Origin: CAIWHR01 sp963809965
GTDB lineage: Bacteria; Pseudomonadota; Gammaproteobacteria; Burkholderiales; Casimicrobiaceae
NCBI GenBank assembly: GCA_963809965.1
Contig: CAWELU010000059.1
Span: 45,941-109,940 of the forward strand
DNA length: 64,000 nucleotides
Direction of reading: 5' to 3'
In this document: positions 59,473 to 64,000 of the stretch, one piece after another
How the letters are laid out: each line of letters begins with the position of its first letter
Numbering within the stretch: the stretch's first letter is position 1
Notes under the pieces: generated by a model
The model's database searches: none
Told to the model about the DNA's origin: nothing
Seen by the model: only the letters and a program-made list of their open reading frames with translations
Translations under genes and position numbers: made by a program

Positions 59473-60353
59473 ATGCGACGGCTGACGATCGTTGCAGTTC
59501 GCGGCATGGTGGCGCTAGCTCGGCCTGACTGCGGTGATGGCGATTCCTCTCGGAAACGCGATGGCTGCAACCTCGAAATCTTCCACGCCGATTCGCTGGC
59601 CGGCCCGATGCGCGAGCTGAAGCGCGCGTTCGAGACGCAGCATCCCGGCGTCACGATCAACCTGACGTCGGGTGTCTCGCGCGAGCTCGCCGGCCGCATC
59701 CTCAAGGGCGAGGCCTGCGACGTCTTCGCGCCTTCGTCGCCCGCAGTCGATCGACCAGGACCTGATGCACAAGAAGGTCGCGGGCTCCGACCGGGACGCC
59801 GCCACCTGGTACGTCGTGTTCTCGGCCAACGAGATGGTGGTCATCACCGCCAAGGGCAATCCGCTCGGGATCCGGAAGATCGGCGACCTCGCCCAACCCG
59901 ACGTGAAGTTCGCGCGGATCACCGGCGAGAAGGACCTCGCGACCAACCGCACGATCGAGTTCGTCAAGCGTGCTGCGGTGCTTGAAGGCACGCCGCAGCT
60001 CGCTCCGGCGATCATCGACAAGGCCCCGGTCGATCCGGCGAAACCGACGGGCGTCCCCGACGTCGTCGACGCGGTCCGCGAAGGGCGCGCGAACGCTGGC
60101 AATCGTCTACTATTCGGCGGCCGTCGCCGCGCGCAACGACGTCGACGTCGTCCGCTTTCCCGACAGCGTCAACATGAGCGAGGCGATCCGCAACGCGGCC
60201 ACCGTGCCGGGCACGGCGCGAAACGCGAAGGAAGCGCTCGAGTTCGTCGCGTTCCTGCTCTCGCCCGAAGCGCGCCGGATCCTGCAGGACACCGGCCAGC
60301 CGCCGGTGGTGCCGGCGATTCGTTTCGGCGCCGTGCCGGCCGACCTTCGCTGA
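59473..60353 (+). CDS. ModA/WtpA-like periplasmic binding protein, several frameshifts as sequenced
   Basis: About 290 residues after repair at the signal region (59520-59570), near 59745 and near 60097. Signal peptide MRRLTIVAVRGMVALAGLTA, ending near NAMA. The mature start LEIFHADSLAGPMRELKRAF and DVFAPSSPQSIDQDLMH match molybdate/tungstate-type binding proteins, and IVYYSAAVAARNDVDVVRFP and EALEFVAFLLSPEARRILQD are typical of the C-terminal lobe. No modB/C genes follow, so its permease is elsewhere or it has another role. Confidence 0.72.
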
Positions 60354-60398
60354 AACGGTCGGCGGCGAGGCATTTGCTGATAGGACTTTGGAGGCTCC

Positions 60399-61271
60399 AT
60401 GAAGACAGCGATTGCCGCCGCGCTTGCGTGCGGGGCGTTCATCTTCGCGCCGCATGCGGTCGCGCAAGTAACCTTCTATTCGCAGGATGGACTGCGCGGA
60501 CAGGCTTTCACCGCCGATCGCGCCATCGACAACTTCGAGAACTACGGCTTCAACGACCGCGGATCCTCGGTCATCGTCCAGCGCGGCCGATGGGAGGTCT
60601 GCGACGACGCTTACTATCGCGGATACTGCACGGTGCTGACGCCGGGACAGTATCCGTCGCTCGCGGCCATGGGGCTCAACAACCGGATCTCGTCGGTTCG
60701 GCCGGTTGGCGGCCGGCCCAGTCACGCCTACGTGCCGCCGCCCCCGGTTCCCGCGCCGTACCCTTACTATCCGCAACACGGCGAGCGGCTTTACCCCGCC
60801 GATGTCGTTGCCGTGCGCGCCGTTCTCGGGCCGCCGGAGCAGCGGTGCTGGGTGGAGCGCGAGCAGGTCGTGCAAGGGGGCGGCCCCAACGTGCCGGGGG
60901 CCATCATCGGCGGCATCCTGGGCGGCGTGCTCGGCCACCAGATCGGCAGCGGCCGCGGCAACGATGTGGCGACGGCGATCGGCGCGGTTGGCGGCGCGGC
61001 GGTGGGCGCGAACGTCAATCGCGGCGCCCCGCAGACCTACACGCAGGACGTGCAGAAGTGCGCGACGGTCCCCGGCTCCGAGCGGCCGGCGTATTGGGAC
61101 GTGACCTATGTTTTCCGCGGCATCACGCACCGCGCCCAGCTCGCGCAAGCGCCGGGGGCCGATCACGTGACGGGCGCGGCGACAGTGGATGTCGCGATCA
61201 ATCCCAGGACAGTGCTCCTCCTGTCTGATACTCGGTCACCCGCGTCTCGAAGAAGTTCTTCTCCTTCTTGA
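60399..61271 (+). CDS. Beta/gamma-crystallin plus glycine-zipper envelope protein (copy 2)
   Basis: A 290-residue frame, closely related to the protein at 50431. Signal peptide to about 23 (ACGAFIFAPHAVAQ), crystallin domain (VTFYSQDGLRGQAFTADRAI, DRGSSVIVQRGRWEVCDDAY), Pro/Tyr linker and glycine zipper (GAIIGGILGGVLGHQIGSGR). The frame as read overlaps the convergent nrdB gene. Removing one G from the run near 61157 would end the protein at a TGA (61168-61170) after GPIT, at a position equivalent to the end of copy 1, which I consider more likely. Confidence 0.82.
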   Translation: MKTAIAAALACGAFIFAPHAVAQVTFYSQDGLRGQAFTADRAIDNFENYGFNDRGSSVIVQRGRWEVCDDAYYRGYCTVLTPGQYPSLAAMGLNNRISSVRPVGGRPSHAYVPPPPVPAPYPYYPQHGERLYPADVVAVRAVLGPPEQRCWVEREQVVQGGGPNVPGAIIGGILGGVLGHQIGSGRGNDVATAIGAVGGAAVGANVNRGAPQTYTQDVQKCATVPGSERPAYWDVTYVFRGITHRAQLAQAPGADHVTGAATVDVAINPRTVLLLSDTRSPASRRSSSPS

Positions 61272-62391
61272 GATCGATCATCTCGGCCATCCACGGGAAC
61301 GGATTGTCGGCCTCGTCGAACAGCGCGTCGAGCGCCGATCTGCTGGCAGCGGCGGTTGGCGATGAAGCGCAGGTACTCCTTGAACATCGTCGCGTTCAGC
61401 CCCAGCACGCCGCGCGGCATCGTGTCCTCGGCGTAGGCGTACTCGAGCTCCACGCCCTTTTGGATCAGCGCTGCGGATCTCCTCGCGGAACTCCGTGCGT
61501 CCACAGGTGCGGGTTCTCCAGCTTGATCGTGTTGATGAGGTCGATGCCGAAGTTGCAGTGCATCGACTCGTCGCGCAGGATGTACTGGTACTGCTCGGCG
61601 GCGCCGGTCATCTTGTTCTGGCGGCCCATCGCGAGGATCTGCACGAAGCCGACGTAGAAGAACAGCCCCTCCATGATGCAGGCGAACACGATCAGGCTCT
61701 TCAGGAGCTTCTGGTCGGCCTCCGGCGTGCCGGTCCTGAACAGCGGGTTGGTGAGCGTGTCGATGAAGGGGATCAGGAACTCGTCCTTGTCGCGGATCGA
61801 CTTGACTTCGTGGTAGGCGTTGAAGATCTCCGCCTCGTCCAGGCCCAGGCTCTCGACGATGTACTGGTAGGCGTGGGTGTGGATCGCCTCCTCGAAGGCC
61901 TGGCGCAGCAGGTACTGGCGGCACTCGGGCGCGCGTGATGTGGCGATAGGTGCCGAGCACGATGTTGTTGGCGGCGAGCGAGTCGGCGGTGACGAAGAAG
62001 CCGAGGTTGCGCTTGACGATCAGGCGCTCGTCGTCGGTCAGCCCGTCCGGGTTCTTCCACAGGTCGATGTCGCGCTGCATGTTCACTTCCTGCGGCATCC
62101 AGTGGTTGGCGCAGGCGGCGAGGTACTTGTCCCACGCCCACTTGTACTTGAACGGGCACGAGCTGGTTGACGTCGGACGTTGCCGTTGATGACGCGCTTG
62201 TCCTCGATGCGCACGCGGCGGAAGCCGTTCTCCATCGCCTGCCGCTCGACGCCCAGGTCGTGCACGGGTTCCCGCGACAGGATGCCGCCCCCGATCTTGC
62301 CGATGGTTTGCGCACGGATCGTTTCCGGCGTCGCCGCACCGACGAGCGGCGGCAAGGGCGGGGCGATGATGTCGTCGTCGAAGCTCAGCAT
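61198..62391 (-). CDS. nrdB: Ribonucleoside-diphosphate reductase beta subunit (class Ia), several frameshifts as sequenced
   Basis: About 390 residues after repair. The small subunit carries the diferric tyrosyl radical for deoxynucleotide synthesis. From the ATG at 62391: MLSFDDDIIAPPLPPLVGAA, AWDKYLAACANHWMPQEVNM, DDERLIVKRNLGFFVTADSL, the iron-ligand helix ACIMEGLFFYVGFVQILAMG and RDESMHCNFGIDLINTIKLE. The C-terminus FFETRVTEYQTGGALSWD fits the R1-binding tail. Frame breaks lie near 62175, 61935, 61475 and 61340. The stop is at 61198-61200. Confidence 0.9.
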
Positions 62392-62408
62392 GCGATGTTC
62401 TCCTGTGA

Positions 62409-62684
62409 TCAATGCATCGCGCTCAATTTGTCGTACAGATAATCGGCCGCAAAATCCACACCATGGTGCCAGGCGATCGTGGCGAGCCCGTAGTCCAGAT
62501 AGAACTCGGCGAAGCGCCGGCGGTCACGCAACGGCTCGAAATTTTCGCCGTACAGATCATCCGCGAGGTCGACCACTCCTTTGCGTCCATCGTTGAATTC
62601 CAGCCAGATCTTGTAGTCTCCGAGATAACGTGCCTGCGTCACATGTCGCTGTACGTGCTCGTAACGGGCCAACGCATCCTCCAC
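62409..62684 (-). CDS. DUF2442-like small protein in the nrd cluster
   Basis: A 91-residue protein; GTG start at 62684. The core YKIWLEFNDGRKGVVDLADD, RRFAEFYLDYGLATIAWHHG and VDFAADYLYDKL fits the DUF2442 pattern (dG..g.vDl, then W.nG.D.....Ly). DUF2442 proteins are often found beside toxin-antitoxin or phage genes, but here it lies 17 bases upstream of nrdB in the same direction. Function unknown. Confidence 0.7.
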   Translation of the reverse strand: MEDALARYEHVQRHVTQARYLGDYKIWLEFNDGRKGVVDLADDLYGENFEPLRDRRRFAEFYLDYGLATIAWHHGVDFAADYLYDKLSAMH

Positions 62685-62800
62685 AGGGCAGGTTGACGAA
62701 CGCACCGCGCGCGATCCGAACGGCACGCTTTCTTCGCGTGTCGCGCGCCGCCTGCGGCCACCAGACGCGGACCGGTCGCCCGGCCCGCGCATGCTGCTCC

Positions 62801-62986
62801 CTAGTCGGCCCCGTCGGGCTCCGCCAGCAACTCCTGGCGCTGCGGGGACAATCCGGTGTACTGCTGGGAATCGGCGTCGACATCGCGGCCGTCGTACGCT
62901 GACGGCACGCTGGAGGCCGGCCAGCGCCAGTGGCGTCGGCCGGCCCTGTCGGTGTACGACTCCCACCGGTCGGTTTTTGCGTTCAT
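62801..62986 (-). CDS. Small hypothetical protein, 61 aa, between nrdA and nrdB
   Basis: A 61-residue ORF, MNAKTDRWESYTDRAGRRHW at the start, hydrophilic with several Trp residues. A strong SD (AGGAGGG) lies just upstream of the ATG. The beginning is faintly like YegP/DUF1508 proteins (RWExYxDxAGxxxWRW), but too short for a confident call. It is transcribed with nrdA, the DUF2442-like gene and nrdB. Confidence 0.5.
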   Translation of the reverse strand: MNAKTDRWESYTDRAGRRHWRWPASSVPSAYDGRDVDADSQQYTGLSPQRQELLAEPDGAD

Positions 62987-63109
62987 CGCTTGCCCTCCTG
63001 TCCGGGTTTGCGGGGTTCGCTGCTATTTCCTCGCGCGGGTCCCGTCTGTCACTGCCTGCGGGACTGCCGCGTGTGCTGCTGTTGCGAGCTTCGTACGTCG
63101 CGCCGCGCG

Positions 63110-64000
63110 CTATTGGCACGCCTCGCAGGTCGGATCGTCGATCGCGCAATACTTGGGCTCGGGCTCGCCTGCTCTCGACGCTGCCTTCGCGACCCTGCGG
63201 CCAGGTGTCCGCCGCCGGTGGGCACGGCGTTCAATTCGCCGCCCTGGCCCGTGGACTTTTCGGCGGACGTCGCGGCCAGCGTGCGCAGGTAGTACGTGGT
63301 CTTGAGACCGCAAACCCAGGCGAGCTTGTAGGTCTCGTCGAGCTTCTTGCCCGAGGCCCCGGCCATGTAGATGTTGAGGCTCTGCGCCTGATCGATCCAT
63401 TTCTGGCGCCGCGCGCCGGCCTCGACGATCCACCTGGGCTCGACCTCGAACGCCGTGGCGTAGAGGCTGCGGAGCTCCGCCGGGACGCGGTCGATCTTCG
63501 CGAGCGAGCCGTCGAAGTACTTGAGGTCGGCGACCATCACCTCGTCCCACAGGTTCTGCTTCTTCAGCTCGGCGACGAGATGCTCGTTGACGACGGTGAA
63601 CTCGCCGGACAGGTTCGATTTCACGTAGATGTTCTGGTACTCGGGCTCGATCGAGGCGCCGACGCCGACGATGTTGGAGATGGTCGCGGTCGGCGCGATC
63701 GCGACGCAGTTGGAGTTGCGCATGCCGTGGATGCGGATGCGCGAACGCAGGGCGTCCCAGTCCATCGACGACGAATCGTCGATGTCGACGTAGCCGCCGC
63801 GCTCCTCGCGCAGCAGCTTCAGGGTGTCCTGCGGAAGGATGCCGCGGTCCCACAGGCTGCCCTTGTACGACGAGTAGCGGCCGCGTTCCTCGGCGAGCTC
63901 GGTCGAGGCCTGGTAGGCGTAATAGCAGACCGCTTCCATCGACGTGTCCGCGAACTTCATCGCCGCATCGGAGGCATACGGCGTGTGGAGCAGATGGAGG
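63110..64000 (-). CDS. nrdA: Ribonucleoside-diphosphate reductase alpha subunit (class Ia), C-terminal part, one frameshift as sequenced
   Basis: The C-terminal third of the large catalytic subunit; the start lies right of the window. Conserved parts: YQASTELAEERGRYSSYKGS, RNSNCVAIAPTATISNIVGV, SIEPEYQNIYVKSNLSGEFT, WIDQAQSLNIYMAGASGKKL and GLKTTYYLRTLAATSAEKST. After a Gly/Ala-rich linker with a frame break near 63215, the tail EPKYCAIDDPTCEACQ holds the redox-active Cys pair (CEAC) that passes electrons to the active site. The stop is at 63110-63112. Confidence 0.93.
   Translation of the reverse strand, partial: PPSAPHAVCLRCGDEVRGHVDGSGLLLRLPGLDRARRGTRPLLVVQGQPVGPRHPSAGHPEAAARGARRLRRHRRFVVDGLGRPAFAHPHPRHAQLQLRRDRADRDHLQHRRRRRLDRARVPEHLREIEPVRRVHRRQRASRRRAEEAEPVGRGDGRRPQVLRRLAREDRPRPGGAPQPLRHGVRGRAQVDRRGRRAAPEMDRSGAEPQHLHGRGLGQEARRDLQARLGLRSQDHVLPAHAGRDVRRKVHGPGRRIERRAHRRRTPGRRVAKAASRAGEPEPKYCAIDDPTCEACQ

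Overview
This window looks like chromosomal DNA of a high-G+C betaproteobacterium, probably Burkholderiales-like. The evidence is the codon bias, a Bug-type tripartite tricarboxylate transporter (tctCBA), linked serC-serA, class Ia nrdA/nrdB and the general gene content. I see no phage, transposase, integron, CRISPR array, tRNA or rRNA. Gene density is high and operons are tightly overlapped (ATGA/GTGA junctions).

Layout, left to right. 0-6.2 kb (minus): a truncated esterase, a GNAT-like hypothetical protein, a 48-aa basic ORF, an AEC permease and an RhlE-type DEAD-box helicase. 6.6-13.8 kb (plus): a ten-gene Mrp/Mnh-like cation/proton antiporter operon in the order E-F-G-DUF4040-B-C-D-D-small-D. 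13.9-23 kb: dienelactone hydrolase, metallophosphoesterase, an internally deleted ATP-grasp protein, a methyltransferase, an aspartyl-protease/PDZ protein, an SDR enzyme, a zinc-ribbon membrane protein, dodecin and a Vgb-like lyase. 23.5-25.8 kb: serC-serA. 25.9-38.2 kb: NnrU-like protein, an operon of S1C protease, MoxR, DUF58 and VWA proteins, a TPR/glycosyltransferase-like protein, a CBS protein, a methyltransferase with a regulatory domain, bactofilin, DUF456 and a second VWA paralogue.

38.5-45.1 kb (plus): a complete oligopeptide-type ABC importer with a membrane-anchored binding protein, two permeases and one fused double ATPase, followed by a PanE-like reductase. 46.1-51.7 kb: a DUF4124 protein, an adenylate/guanylate cyclase with a cut-down GAF domain, a CorA-like transporter with a clear terminator, a glycine-zipper lipoprotein, a crystallin/glycine-zipper protein and ArfB. 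51.8-60.4 kb: tctCBA, a class V (serine/alanine-glyoxylate type) aminotransferase, a giant GlcD-GlcF-like FAD/Fe-S oxidoreductase and a ModA/WtpA-like binding protein. These suggest hydroxy-acid/glyoxylate metabolism. 60.4-64 kb: a second crystallin/glycine-zipper paralogue, then nrdB, two small genes and nrdA on the minus strand.

A strong overall feature is that many conserved genes are broken by single-base frameshifts. Every one I could resolve is repaired by removing one extra base, and two-step shifts by removing two. These sites are dense at 38.9-45.3 kb and 59.5-63.2 kb and absent from about 24.6-38.8 kb. I read this as residual sequence error rather than decay, so broken genes below are annotated as whole genes with the repair described.
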